A stretch of 64,000 nt of DNA from Thermohalobaculum sp039027855 (GCA_039027855.1 JBCCJI010000007.1:109560-173559); one strand, 5' to 3'. Numbered from the stretch's first letter, positions 33,256-42,889 are shown. Numbers and translations are program-made. The notes: generated by a model not told the origin, from the letters alone.

Positions 33256-33567
33256 TCAGTCGAGGGGCGGGATCGCGATCGGGCGACCCAAAGCCTTTTT
33301 CCATGCGGCCACACCGTCAGCCCATTCCTCCGGCTCACCATCGCTTGAGACGATCAGTCCGGTTTCGGCAAGCCGGGCCAGACAGGCGGTTACCACGTGA
33401 TCACAGGGCTCCGAGGTCGTCTTGCAGAAGGCGAACTCACCAAGCGCGGCAGCGTCGCGCGGGATCACGAAGGGCTCGCAGGCTTCAAAGCCTTGGCCTT
33501 TGGCCACGAGCTCGGCGTCGGTCGTCGAGACATCAAGAGCGATCGTTGATCTACGATGGGCGATCAA
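33256..33567 (-). CDS. Small hypothetical protein upstream of glgC
   Basis: A 103-aa frame of unknown function with coding-like composition, starting at TTG (33567). No ATG or GTG occurs in frame between the upstream stop and 33567, so the start is weak. The product has four Cys (FEACEP, FAFCKTTSEPCDHVVTACLARL) that could bind metal, and a C-terminal EEWADGVAAWKKALGRPI. It sits between the anti-sigma factor gene and glgC on the same strand, with 97 nt to the former. I recognise no family. Confidence 0.5.
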   Translation of the reverse strand: MIAHRRSTIALDVSTTDAELVAKGQGFEACEPFVIPRDAAALGEFAFCKTTSEPCDHVVTACLARLAETGLIVSSDGEPEEWADGVAAWKKALGRPIAIPPLD

Positions 33568-33664
33568 ACGCGCGCAATCGGCGACCGAATGCTTCCACCG
33601 GGTCGGATCGATCTCGCGTTCGGTTTCTCAGTAGTGCGTAAGGCCCATCCCAGCTTCCCCTCGG

Positions 33665-34363
33665 TCAGCGGGCGGCGACGACGGTGCCGTGGAAGAGCGG
33701 TGTCGTCGGGCTGCCATCGGGCGAGCCGCCGGGCGGTTCCTCGCTGATGGCGAAGACATCGCCCGGGCCCGCACTGATCGCCCGCAGGATGACCGGCTCT
33801 GCTGGCAACAGGCCGAGGGAGATCGGCTTGGCGTCTTCCCCTGCCGCGCTGTGCCAGACCTCATAGGCGCGGCCATCGGGCGCGGTCACGAGGGTGGGGA
33901 CGATGGTCGCCGTGCCTGCTTCGGTATCGACGTGGATCACCATGCCGGCGAGCAGCGGATTGTCGTCATGCGTGACGGTCGCCACCAGCATCTGGCCGCG
34001 CGTCGTCGCGGGCGAGACCATCCGGCGCAGATCCTCGGGCAACATCTCGCGGGGTAGGGCGATGAATAGTGTCAGCGCGGCGGCAACGGCGCCCATAAAG
34101 ACGGCGCCGCTCTGCCAGCCGCGCCTGCGACGTCGCTCAGCCGCGAGATCGGCCATGGCGCTATCGCGGGCGATCTTCTCGCAAATGCCTCGGTAAAGAC
34201 CGGCGGGCGGCGTGACGGGGGGAATGACCTCACCGAGGGCGGCGAAGCGCATCTCCCAACGCTCGCGCAGGCGCGCCTCACCCGCGCCCTCGCCATCCAG
34301 CGAGAGCGTGCCGAGCGCCCGCTCGGCCGCATCGAGATCGCGCTCGTCATCGCGGCGCGCCAT
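33665..34363 (-). CDS. RskA-like anti-sigma factor
   Basis: A 232-aa transmembrane protein. The N-terminal cytosolic helical part (residues 1-80) would bind the sigma factor; a membrane helix follows (about residues 84-105, SGAVFMGAVAAALTLFIAL). The C-terminal periplasmic domain has the RskA-type pattern, with MLVATVTHDDNPLLAGMV, APDGRAYEVWHSAAGEDAKPISLG, and the ILRAISAGPGDVFAISEEPPGG tail. It overlaps the preceding ECF sigma gene by 17 nt, the standard sigma/anti-sigma arrangement. There is no zinc-binding His/Cys cluster or ChrR-like cupin, so regulation by proteolysis or redox is unclear. Confidence 0.85.
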   Translation of the reverse strand: MARRDDERDLDAAERALGTLSLDGEGAGEARLRERWEMRFAALGEVIPPVTPPAGLYRGICEKIARDSAMADLAAERRRRRGWQSGAVFMGAVAAALTLFIALPREMLPEDLRRMVSPATTRGQMLVATVTHDDNPLLAGMVIHVDTEAGTATIVPTLVTAPDGRAYEVWHSAAGEDAKPISLGLLPAEPVILRAISAGPGDVFAISEEPPGGSPDGSPTTPLFHGTVVAAR

Positions 34364-34901
34364 CGCCCTCTTCCTCCAGGCAGGCCCGTAGGCTGATCAG
34401 CCCACGGCGCAGCCAAGTCTTGATCGTGTTCACCGGTGCCTCGAACCGCTCGGCCAGTTCTTCGCGCGTCCATCCCTCGAAATACGCGAGCAACACCAGT
34501 TCCTGTCCCTTTGCCTCCAGGCGCTCCAAACACCGTGCGAGCGCCAGAACTTCAACGCCGCCATCGGTCGCGGCCCCCGGATCCGCCATGGCGGCGAGCG
34601 CTTCATCGCCGATCTCTCGCCCGGCCGTGCCGCGGCCCCGGCGGCGCAGGGCATCGATCGCCCGGTTACGCGCAATGACCGTCAGCCACGCCATCGGGCT
34701 ACCCCGCGCTGCATCATAGCGCCCTGCGGTTTGCCAGATATGCACGAAAGCATCCTGAAGCGCGTCCTCGGCGAGATTGCGATCTCGGGTTATCCGCAGG
34801 GTGATGCCGAAGAGTTTCGGGCCCGCTGCCTCGTAGAGTGCGGCAAAGCTGCGCTCGTCGCCGTCTGACACGGCGCCGATCAGCGCCGAGAGGGCGTCCA
34901 T
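34347..34901 (-). CDS. ECF-family RNA polymerase sigma factor
   Basis: A 184-aa group IV sigma factor. Region 2 (LFGITLRITRDRNLAEDALQDAFVHIW, about residues 30-57) and region 4 (LEAKGQELVLLAYFEGWTREELAERFEAPVNTIKTWLRRG, about 128-167) are both complete, without a region 3. The gene overlaps its RskA-like partner by 17 nt, implying a regulated pair responding to an envelope signal. Its start at 34901 has only a weak ribosome site. Which genes it controls is not visible; its upstream region may hold an autoregulated promoter. Confidence 0.9.
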   Translation of the reverse strand: MDALSALIGAVSDGDERSFAALYEAAGPKLFGITLRITRDRNLAEDALQDAFVHIWQTAGRYDAARGSPMAWLTVIARNRAIDALRRRGRGTAGREIGDEALAAMADPGAATDGGVEVLALARCLERLEAKGQELVLLAYFEGWTREELAERFEAPVNTIKTWLRRGLISLRACLEEEGDGAPR

Positions 34902-35123
34902 GTCCCGACCGGCGCCTGCCGAAGCGCGGCGCCCTGGGCTCTGCCTGCCGTCGGCGATAATGGCCTCCCTCGCCGCCTCGTCCGTACCCCGGGTTGCGGG
35001 GCCTTGCCGTCTACAAGCGGGTTGAGCGCGCAGTTTTCAAGCGCGCGGGCGCAACCCGCCACGATCTCTGTCTTCGCAGGCGATGCCGCCGCGGTTTCGC
35101 GGCGGCGCAGCGCAGACCGAAGG

Positions 35124-35155
35124 AAGCGGGATCGCGGCTGGTCGCCGCGATATGT
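35124..35155. repeat. Copy 2 of the duplicated 32-nt hairpin sequence
   Basis: Identical to 20808-20839 except two positions; the 8-bp arms ATCGCGGC/GCCGCGAT and 5-nt loop are preserved at 35131-35151. Here no adjacent stop codon exists, so a plain terminator role is less likely than at copy 1. Confidence 0.6.
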
Positions 35156-35280
35156 TTTAGCGTGGCGCCGGTGGGTGCGGGCGCGCTGATCATCGGCGGC
35201 CCTGCGCGAGGGTGGTATCGTATGATGGAAGGGCTGGTGAGGAGGCGCGGGCAGCTTCTGATCGAGCGTTTTCCGGGCAT

Positions 35281-35340
35281 CGGGCCGCGTCAAGGTCAAG
35301 CGGGCTGCGCCCGTCGTTTCGCGAACCTTGACCCGGCCCG
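35281..35340. repeat. Long inverted repeat, 15 of 16 bp paired
   Basis: Arms 35281-35296 and 35325-35340 match over 16 bp with one mismatch and flank a 28-nt loop that itself contains CGGGC/GCCCG. It lies 24 nt beyond the stop of the threonine-synthase-like gene (minus strand), so it could act as its terminator or be a small mobile remnant. Confidence 0.65.
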
Positions 35341-35363
35341 ACGCCCGCGCTGCGGTCCCCCGG

Positions 35364-36599
35364 TCAGAAAGCGCCGTAGTCGATGGGCTGGTGGCGGTCG
35401 AGGCGGGCATCGACCTTGGGCAGCGGGTATTTCAGACCCGTGGCGCAGTTCCAGAGGAGCGCGCGGTCGTCCTTGTCGATCAGCCCCTCGGCCAGGGCTT
35501 TCTTATAGGCCACCGCGGTTGCCGCGCCCTCGGGGCAGAGCAGCATGCCCTCGTCGGCGGCGATGGCATCGCGCATGGCCATGATCTCGGCATCCTCCAC
35601 CGCCATGGCAAAGCCGTTCGATTCGCGCACGGCCCGCAGGATGAGGAAATCGCCGACCGCGATGGGCACCCGAATACCGGCCGCGACAGTATGGGCATCC
35701 TGCCAAAGCGGCGCGTGCTCCTCGCCCTCCTCCCAGGCCTTGATGATCGGCGCGCAGCCGGTGGCCTGCACGGCGACCATCCGGGGCATCGGCCCTTCCA
35801 GCCAGCCAAGCGCCTTGAGCTCGGCGAAGGCCTTCCACATGCCGATCATGCCCGTGCCGCCGCCGGTCGGGTAGAAGATCACGTCGGGCAGCCGCCAGCC
35901 CATCTGCTCGCAAAGCTCGAGGCCCATCGTTTTCTTGCCCTCGATCCGGTAGGGCTCTTTGAGGGTCGAGACGTCGAACCATCCCGCCCCCTCGGGCGGC
36001 TGGGGTTTGCCGCCGCCAACGATGGCCCCGCAGTCGTTGATCAGCCCGTTGACAAGATAGGTGTCCCCGCCCTGTGCCCGGATCTCGCGGACATTAATGT
36101 CAGGCGTGTCGTCCGGGCAGAACACCGTCGTCTTGATGCCGGCGCGGCTTGCATAGGCGGCGAGCGCCGCACCCGCATTGCCGTTGGTCGGGATCGCCAT
36201 GTGCTTGATGCCGAATTCGGTCGCCATCGACACGGCAAGGCAGAGACCGCGCGCCTTGAACGACCCGGTGGGCAGGCGGCCTTCATCCTTGACCGTCACC
36301 CGGCCTGGCACGGCGCCAAGGTGGTGAGCCGCATGGTGGATCGCCATCAGCGGGGTCACGACCTCGCCGAGGCTGATCCGGTTCTCCGGCTTGGTGACCG
36401 GCAGAAAGGGGGCATAGCGCCAGAAGCCTGGGGTCTGATCGGCCGAGAAACGGTCGCGGTCGAGCGTCGCTTTCATCCGTTCCAGATCGTAGCGCACCAG
36501 CAGGGGGCGACCGACCTCGGAAAGGCCGTGGACCTTGCCCGCCTCGTAATGCTTCCCCGTCATCGAGCATTCGAGGTGGGTCACATGCGTATCGGTCAT
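35364..36599 (-). CDS. Threonine synthase-like PLP enzyme (second copy, plant/archaeal type)
   Basis: A 411-aa fold-type II PLP enzyme. The PLP lysine is Lys115 in PTGSFKARG, with PTNGNAGAALAAYA near residue 155 and the FYPTGGGTGMIGMW glycine loop near 250. The N-terminus (LECSMTGKHYEAG and GRPLLVRYDL) resembles the zinc-ribbon-like segment of plant/Thermus-type threonine synthases. It differs from the E. coli-type ThrC at 55587, so the organism has two. The start at 36599 follows GGGAGA; the frame upstream to 36767 is not supported. It may act on a related substrate such as a homoserine derivative or be an alternative threonine synthase. Confidence 0.8.
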   Translation of the reverse strand: MTDTHVTHLECSMTGKHYEAGKVHGLSEVGRPLLVRYDLERMKATLDRDRFSADQTPGFWRYAPFLPVTKPENRISLGEVVTPLMAIHHAAHHLGAVPGRVTVKDEGRLPTGSFKARGLCLAVSMATEFGIKHMAIPTNGNAGAALAAYASRAGIKTTVFCPDDTPDINVREIRAQGGDTYLVNGLINDCGAIVGGGKPQPPEGAGWFDVSTLKEPYRIEGKKTMGLELCEQMGWRLPDVIFYPTGGGTGMIGMWKAFAELKALGWLEGPMPRMVAVQATGCAPIIKAWEEGEEHAPLWQDAHTVAAGIRVPIAVGDFLILRAVRESNGFAMAVEDAEIMAMRDAIAADEGMLLCPEGAATAVAYKKALAEGLIDKDDRALLWNCATGLKYPLPKVDARLDRHQPIDYGAF

Positions 36600-36722
36600 C
36601 GGTCTCTCCCTGGTGTTCTTGTGGGCGCCTGGGGTTGGCGTTGTCGGCGTGACCCCTGGTAGGCGCCTGGCTGGCGCCGGACCATCGACGCCCGTTATCC
36701 CAATCCGGTGGATGGTGAGGGG

Positions 36723-36799
36723 TGGTACCGACGCCCCGGCTCGAACGGGGGACCTCTGGATCCACAATCCAGCGCTCTAACCAACTGAGCTACGTCGGC
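36723..36799 (-). tRNA. tRNA-His (anticodon GTG)
   Basis: A 77-nt cloverleaf on the minus strand with anticodon stem CTGGA/TCCAG and loop TTGTGGA (anticodon GTG), T loop TTCGAGC and encoded CCA. The discriminator is A73 and the first pair is G1-U72, as known for alphaproteobacterial tRNA-His, whose synthetase does not need G-1. The genomic base before G1 happens to be G. Confidence 0.95.
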
Positions 36800-36831
36800 C
36801 CATGGCGGGACCTTCTCCGGTCGACGGCGCG

Positions 36832-36860
36832 TGCCTATCGCCGCACCGGCAACATTTCAA
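36832..36860 (-). promoter_or_regulatory. Candidate promoter of tRNA-His
   Basis: On the minus strand TTGAAA (36855-36860) and TAGGCA (36832-36837) are separated by 17 nt, about 33 nt upstream of the tRNA. The -10 box is weak. Confidence 0.3.
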
Positions 36861-36968
36861 GCGCCACCATCGGCGCCGCGCATCGGCGATTGATCTTTCG
36901 CGCTGTGCCCGCGTGCAAATCCGGGCCAAAACTGGCGGATCGGACGGAAGGATGGCAGGGGCAGGGCT

Positions 36969-37211
36969 ATGGGAATCAACTCCGAGAGCGATCTGGCCGC
37001 GACGCTCACCATTGGACCCACGAGCGAGGGCATGGTGCGTCTTTTCGTGGAGACCGAGGCGGGCGGCGAGGTGGCCATGGACTTCTCGCCTGATGAGGCG
37101 GCAGAGATCGCGGAGGAAATCCGTGCGGCAGCGGAGAGCGCGCGACGCGGTCCGTCCCAGAGCCGACGACAGAAGGCACGGCGGGAGAAGCAGCGCGATA
37201 CCGGCCGGTGA
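36969..37211 (+). CDS. Small conserved protein, DUF6324-like
   Basis: An 80-aa soluble protein: GINSESDLAATLTIGPTSEG, then a strand with MVRLFVETEAGG, an acidic helix (DEAAEIAEEIRAAAESARR) and a basic tail rich in Arg/Lys. I recall it as a small protein common in Rhodobacterales (DUF6324), with no known function. Its stop overlaps the GTG start of the next gene by 4 nt. Confidence 0.6.
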   Translation: MGINSESDLAATLTIGPTSEGMVRLFVETEAGGEVAMDFSPDEAAEIAEEIRAAAESARRGPSQSRRQKARREKQRDTGR

Positions 37212-38407
37212 GCCGGAAATCGCGCGCCGTGGGGCGGGGGGGCGAGACACCGCACGCAGATGCGGCGGGCGAGCTGACGCCCGGGTTGCGCACCGCCACG
37301 CTCTGTCTGACGGCGGTGACCGTCGCCGGGCAATGCCGTGAACGGAGCCCGGTCGATAAGACCGTCTTCGGTACCCGTGGGGACCGTTTCGACGACCGTT
37401 TCGATGATCCCGCAGCCGCCCGCCTGTTGCTGGCGCAGGCCGTCGCCGAAGGGGCTGCCATGGCGGAGATGGTCGTTATGGCGGGTGCTGTGGGTCTGCC
37501 TGCTCAGGTCGCTCTCTGGCGCCAGCGCGGCGGCGATCGCATTCGCATTGTCGCGGCGTTTGCGCTGATGCCCGAGGCCTTGGGTGGGCGGGACAGGAGC
37601 AGCCCTGAGGACAGCGCTGAGGATAACTCTGGGAACGGCTCCGAAAATGGCCCCTGGCATGGCTCCGAGACTACTTCTGAGATCAGGCCCGAGGACGGCG
37701 CGAGCGCCCCGCTGGGATCGGATGGGGGGGCTGGCGCACGCGAGCCAGGAGCCGCCGCGCCGATGGATGCCGCCATTGCCGGGTACGCCCGGCAGCTTCG
37801 GCGAACGGTGGATGCGGCACTGGGTCAGATGGCAGCGGGCGCGTCTGGCGAGGGCGGTGCGGTCGGGCCTGACATGGCGCCGCCGCTCTGGCGCGTGTCA
37901 TCGCTCGCCTCGGCGATCGCGCGCCATCTGCCGGGCCGGCCGGCGGGGGCAGGTGCGGTGCTTGCCGAGACCGATCTCGCCCTGATCGTGCGCCGCGTGA
38001 TGGCGCTGCATGCGGCATCGGCTGCGGGGCATGGCGTGCGCCTCGCGCCACCTCCGGTGCGGACCACCGGCCAGTATGCGGTCATGGTGGATCAACAGGC
38101 GCTGTGGGGGGCGTTGGAGGCGCTGATCGATCTTGCCCGCGTCAGGCTTGGCCACGGGGGGAGCATCGATGCGCGCATCGCCGAGGCGGGGAGCGTGGCG
38201 CTGACGATCTCACTGAGTGTCGGACGGTCCGGATCTGTGCCAGCGGTCGCAGATTTCGCGGAAGTCGCGACGCTCGCCGGTGATGCCGGCATGGCCTTTA
38301 CGTTCGTGGCGGATGAGGGGGCCGACGACCGGGGCGGCGACCGGGACGGCCACCGGGCCGAGTGCCAATTCATCATAGGCGCGGAGCGCTGTCTGCCACC
38401 GGTTTAG
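37208..38407 (+). CDS. Hypothetical protein with possible degenerate histidine-kinase-like C-terminus
   Basis: A 399-aa protein of unknown function, starting with GTG at 37208 in a GTGA overlap with the small upstream gene. The first third is Ala/Gly-rich; a low-complexity linker of Ser/Asn/Glu/Gly (about residues 132-175) follows. The C-terminal part, VMVDQQALWGALEALIDLARVRLGHGG then SIDARIAEAGSVALTISLS, resembles the N-box region of a GHKL ATPase (D-QQL---L-NL---A), but no intact DHp or G boxes are visible. The 3' end overlaps convergent mmcB by 4 nt. Calling it a decayed or divergent sensor is inference only. Confidence 0.5.
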   Translation: MSRKSRAVGRGGETPHADAAGELTPGLRTATLCLTAVTVAGQCRERSPVDKTVFGTRGDRFDDRFDDPAAARLLLAQAVAEGAAMAEMVVMAGAVGLPAQVALWRQRGGDRIRIVAAFALMPEALGGRDRSSPEDSAEDNSGNGSENGPWHGSETTSEIRPEDGASAPLGSDGGAGAREPGAAAPMDAAIAGYARQLRRTVDAALGQMAAGASGEGGAVGPDMAPPLWRVSSLASAIARHLPGRPAGAGAVLAETDLALIVRRVMALHAASAAGHGVRLAPPPVRTTGQYAVMVDQQALWGALEALIDLARVRLGHGGSIDARIAEAGSVALTISLSVGRSGSVPAVADFAEVATLAGDAGMAFTFVADEGADDRGGDRDGHRAECQFIIGAERCLPPV

Positions 38408-38835
38408 GTGTCGGTGACGAGCGCAAGCCGACGCGCTGCCAGACGGGCGAAACTCAGTGTCATGGCTTTCCGGCGCGCCGCCGCCATCGGGCGCGCCGTC
38501 GGCAGGCGGAGCACCTCGCCCCCCCATGCATCGGCCAGGATTAGACCGTGATCTTTGGGCAGCATGTCGGCCGGAAAGCTCTCGGGTACGGCAAAGAAGA
38601 AACGCTCGCACCAGGGCAGGTAGTCGTGCCATTTCGCGTCCGAGGTGAAGTCGGCGCGTGATGACTTCACCTCGACGCACCAGATTTCGCCTTTTGGCCC
38701 CAGTGCGCAGAGATCCATGCGCCGTCCTTCGGGTGTCGGGAACTCGGGCAATGCCGAAAAGCCGAGGTCATCCAGCGCTCGCGCGACGCCGCGCGCGATC
38801 AGGACGCCTGGTTGCAGGAATGGGGCCTCGGTCAT
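38404..38835 (-). CDS. mmcB: MmcB family DNA repair protein
   Basis: A 143-aa protein with a PD-(D/E)XK nuclease-like core: RMDLCALGPKGEIWCVEVKSS near residue 45 (D, E-V-K), SDAKWHDYLPWCERFFFAVPESFP near 70 and a FPADMLPKDHGLILADAWGG block. This is the pattern of MmcB, which protects alphaproteobacteria against mitomycin C and cross-linking damage. Length is normal. It is convergent with the upstream hypothetical gene (4-nt overlap) and precedes the yej operon on the same strand by 70 nt from the yejF stop. Confidence 0.9.
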   Translation of the reverse strand: MTEAPFLQPGVLIARGVARALDDLGFSALPEFPTPEGRRMDLCALGPKGEIWCVEVKSSRADFTSDAKWHDYLPWCERFFFAVPESFPADMLPKDHGLILADAWGGEVLRLPTARPMAAARRKAMTLSFARLAARRLALVTDT

Positions 38836-38904
38836 CTCGCCATTATGAAGAACGTGGCATGAACATCAAGGCCGATCACGAGTGATGATCGTGGATGCGG
38901 TGGC

Positions 38905-40494
<1,590 letters not shown>

Positions 40495-40503
40495 CCGGCG
40501 CCC

Positions 40504-41676
40504 TCAGCTGAAGGTCTTGCGGGGATCGAAGGCATCGCGCACGCCCTCGAACACGAAGACCATCAGCGACAGCATCACCGCGAAGGTCAGGAAGGCCACG
40601 ATGCCGAGATGCGGGCTTTCGAGGTAGTTCTTGCCCTGCAACGCCAGCTCGCCAAGCGAGGGGTATCCCTCGCTGAGGCCGAAGCCGAGGAAGTCGAGCC
40701 CCGCGAGCAGGTTGATCGACCCCGTCAGCAGGAACGGCGCCAGCGTCAGCGTGGCCACCATCGCGTTGGGCAGGACATGGCGGAACATGATCACCCAATC
40801 GCTGACGCCCAGAGCGCGCGCGGCCTGCACGTATTCGAAGTTCCGTGCGCGCAGGAACTCGGCCCGGACCACGCCAATGAGCTGTGTCCAGGAGAAGGCG
40901 ACGAAGATCCCGAACATGACCCAGAGGTTTGGCCCCAGGATCGCCGACAGGATCAGCACGATGTAGAGGACGTTCATCGAGGACCAGATCTCCTCGATCC
41001 GCTGGAAGACGAGGTCGATCCAACCGCCGAAGAACCCCTGGATGGCGCCCGCGACGATGCCGATGAGCGAGGAGGCCAGTGTCACGCCGAAGCCGAACAG
41101 CACGCTGAGGCGGAAGCCGTAGATGACGCGGGCGGAGACGTCGCGGGCCGAGCTGTCGGTGCCGAGCCAATGCGTGCCGTCGGGCGCGGAGGGTGCCTCG
41201 GTCACGTCGAAATCGACGGTCTCGTAGCTGAAGGGGATGATCGGCCAGATCGCCCAGCCGCCGCTATTGCCCTCCGGCGTCGCGACTGTGGCCGGATCGA
41301 GCGCGTCGAAGCAGTCATCTGCCGCGCCGCCGGTGCGGATCAGGCATTGCACGACCGGGTCTGCGTACTCGGCCTCGGTCTGGAACTCACCGCCGAAGCG
41401 GGTTTCGGGATAGACCTCGGTGATCGGAGTGAACAGCGCGCCGTCGTACCAGATGAGCAGCGGCTTATCATTCGCCAGCACCGGGGCGAACAGGCTGAGA
41501 ATGAAGAGCGTCCCGAAGATCCAGAACGACCACACCGCGCGTCGGTTGGCGCGGAAGTTTCGCAGTCGCCGTTCATTCAGCGGCGAGAGCTGCAACCAGC
41601 GACGCGCGGGTGCGGGCGGCGGTACGGCAGGAGAGGCAGGCGCGAGGGCGCTGTCGATGACTTCGGGACGGTTCAT
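40504..41676 (-). CDS. yejE: Microcin C/peptide ABC transporter permease
   Basis: A 390-aa inner-membrane permease with the BPD signature in VRAEFLRARNFEYVQAARALG near residue 270 (the EAA loop that contacts the ATPase). The N-terminus has a long Pro/Ala segment followed by a helix (WSFWIFGTLFILSLFAPVL) and a periplasmic part including WLGTDSSARDVSARVIYGFRLS. Length and layout match YejE. It sits between yejB (1-nt gap) and yejF (9 nt), so the operon is yejA-B-E-F. Confidence 0.95.
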   Translation of the reverse strand: MNRPEVIDSALAPASPAVPPPAPARRWLQLSPLNERRLRNFRANRRAVWSFWIFGTLFILSLFAPVLANDKPLLIWYDGALFTPITEVYPETRFGGEFQTEAEYADPVVQCLIRTGGAADDCFDALDPATVATPEGNSGGWAIWPIIPFSYETVDFDVTEAPSAPDGTHWLGTDSSARDVSARVIYGFRLSVLFGFGVTLASSLIGIVAGAIQGFFGGWIDLVFQRIEEIWSSMNVLYIVLILSAILGPNLWVMFGIFVAFSWTQLIGVVRAEFLRARNFEYVQAARALGVSDWVIMFRHVLPNAMVATLTLAPFLLTGSINLLAGLDFLGFGLSEGYPSLGELALQGKNYLESPHLGIVAFLTFAVMLSLMVFVFEGVRDAFDPRKTFS

Positions 41677-41677
41677 C

Positions 41678-42838
41678 TCAACCCTGCCGCCGCTCGAAGT
41701 CGATCCGTGGGTCGATCAGGACGTAAGTGATGTCGGACAACAGCTTTACGATCAGGCCCATGAGGCCGAATAGGTAGAGCGTGCCGAGGACCACCGGGTA
41801 GTCGCGGTTCACCACCGCCTCGAAGCCCAACAGGCCGAGACCGTCGAGCGAGAAGACCGTCTCGACAAACAGGCTGCCCGCGAAGAACAGCGAGATGAAG
41901 GCGCCCGGGAAGCCCGCGATGACGATCAGCATCGCGTTGCGGAACACATGGCCGTAAAGCACCCGACGCTCGCCCAGTCCCTTGGCGCGGGCGGTCATGA
42001 CGTATTGCTTGCGGATCTCGTCGAGGAACGAGTTCTTCGTGAGCAGCGTCAGCGTGGCGAAACCGCCGATGGCCATGGCGGTGACCGGCAGGACGATGTG
42101 CCAGAGATAGTCGAGGATTTGACCAACCGTTGAGAGCTGATCGAAGTTGTCGGAGGTCAGACCCCGGAGCGGAAATAGCGGGAAGAAGCTGGAGCCGGCG
42201 AAGAAGATCAGCAAGATGACTGCAAACAGGAACCCCGGGATCGCGTAGGCGGCAATCACGACGCCCGAGGTGAGCGCATCGAAACGCGTGCCGTCACGCA
42301 CCGCCTTGGCGATGCCGAGCGGGATCGAGATCAGGTAACTGAGCAGCGTCGTCCAAAGCCCGAGCGTGATGGAGACGGGCATTTTCTCCAGGACCAGGTC
42401 GATCACGCTGACCGACCGAAAGAAACTCTCGCCGAAATCGAAGGTCGCATAGTCGATCACCATCAGCCCGAAGCGCTCCAGCATCGGGATATCGACTTTC
42501 TCGCAGGCCTCGTCCGAGAGATCGGGCTCGCCCTCATGGCCGTCGGCACAGACGATGCGGGCAAAGTTGAACTGCACCTCGAGGCGGGCGATGTATTCCG
42601 GGTCGAGGCCCTGGGCACCACGATAGCTTGACCCTTCGCCAACCTGCGTGCCCGCAGCAGGGCCGCCATCGGACCCGCCGGCAAAGCGGTCGGTCGCCGA
42701 TCCCTGGTTGTCGAGCTCGGCGATCACCTGCTCGATCGGGCCGCCCGGCGCGAACTGGATGATCGCAAAGTTGAGCGCCATGATCCCGAGTAGCGTCGGG
42801 ATGATCAGCAGCAGCCGGCGCAGGATATAGGGACCCAA
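41678..42838 (-). CDS. yejB: Microcin C/peptide ABC transporter permease
   Basis: A 386-aa inner-membrane permease starting GPYILRRLLLIIPTLLGIMALNF, very close to the E. coli YejB N-terminus. This supports the TTG start at 42838, since no ATG fits. The permease signature is in YVMTARAKGLGERRVLYGHVFRN near residue 290. A periplasmic insertion between helices 1 and 2 (residues 40-130) is Gly/Ser/acidic-rich. It lies 51 nt after yejA and 1 nt before yejE. Confidence 0.95.
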   Translation of the reverse strand: MGPYILRRLLLIIPTLLGIMALNFAIIQFAPGGPIEQVIAELDNQGSATDRFAGGSDGGPAAGTQVGEGSSYRGAQGLDPEYIARLEVQFNFARIVCADGHEGEPDLSDEACEKVDIPMLERFGLMVIDYATFDFGESFFRSVSVIDLVLEKMPVSITLGLWTTLLSYLISIPLGIAKAVRDGTRFDALTSGVVIAAYAIPGFLFAVILLIFFAGSSFFPLFPLRGLTSDNFDQLSTVGQILDYLWHIVLPVTAMAIGGFATLTLLTKNSFLDEIRKQYVMTARAKGLGERRVLYGHVFRNAMLIVIAGFPGAFISLFFAGSLFVETVFSLDGLGLLGFEAVVNRDYPVVLGTLYLFGLMGLIVKLLSDITYVLIDPRIDFERRQG

Positions 42839-42889
42839 CGGTCTGACCTCAGATCGCTTCGGGGATCACGAGCACGGCAGCGGGCGCTA

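Larger units (their letters stand above)
34902..35363. other. 462-nt region between the ECF sigma gene and a threonine-synthase-like gene
   Basis: I see no convincing gene here. It contains copy 2 of the duplicated hairpin (35124-35155), a GC-rich stem near 35088-35104 and a 16-bp inverted repeat at 35281-35340. Open frames on the plus strand run into antisense of the downstream gene and look like shadows. Confidence 0.6.
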
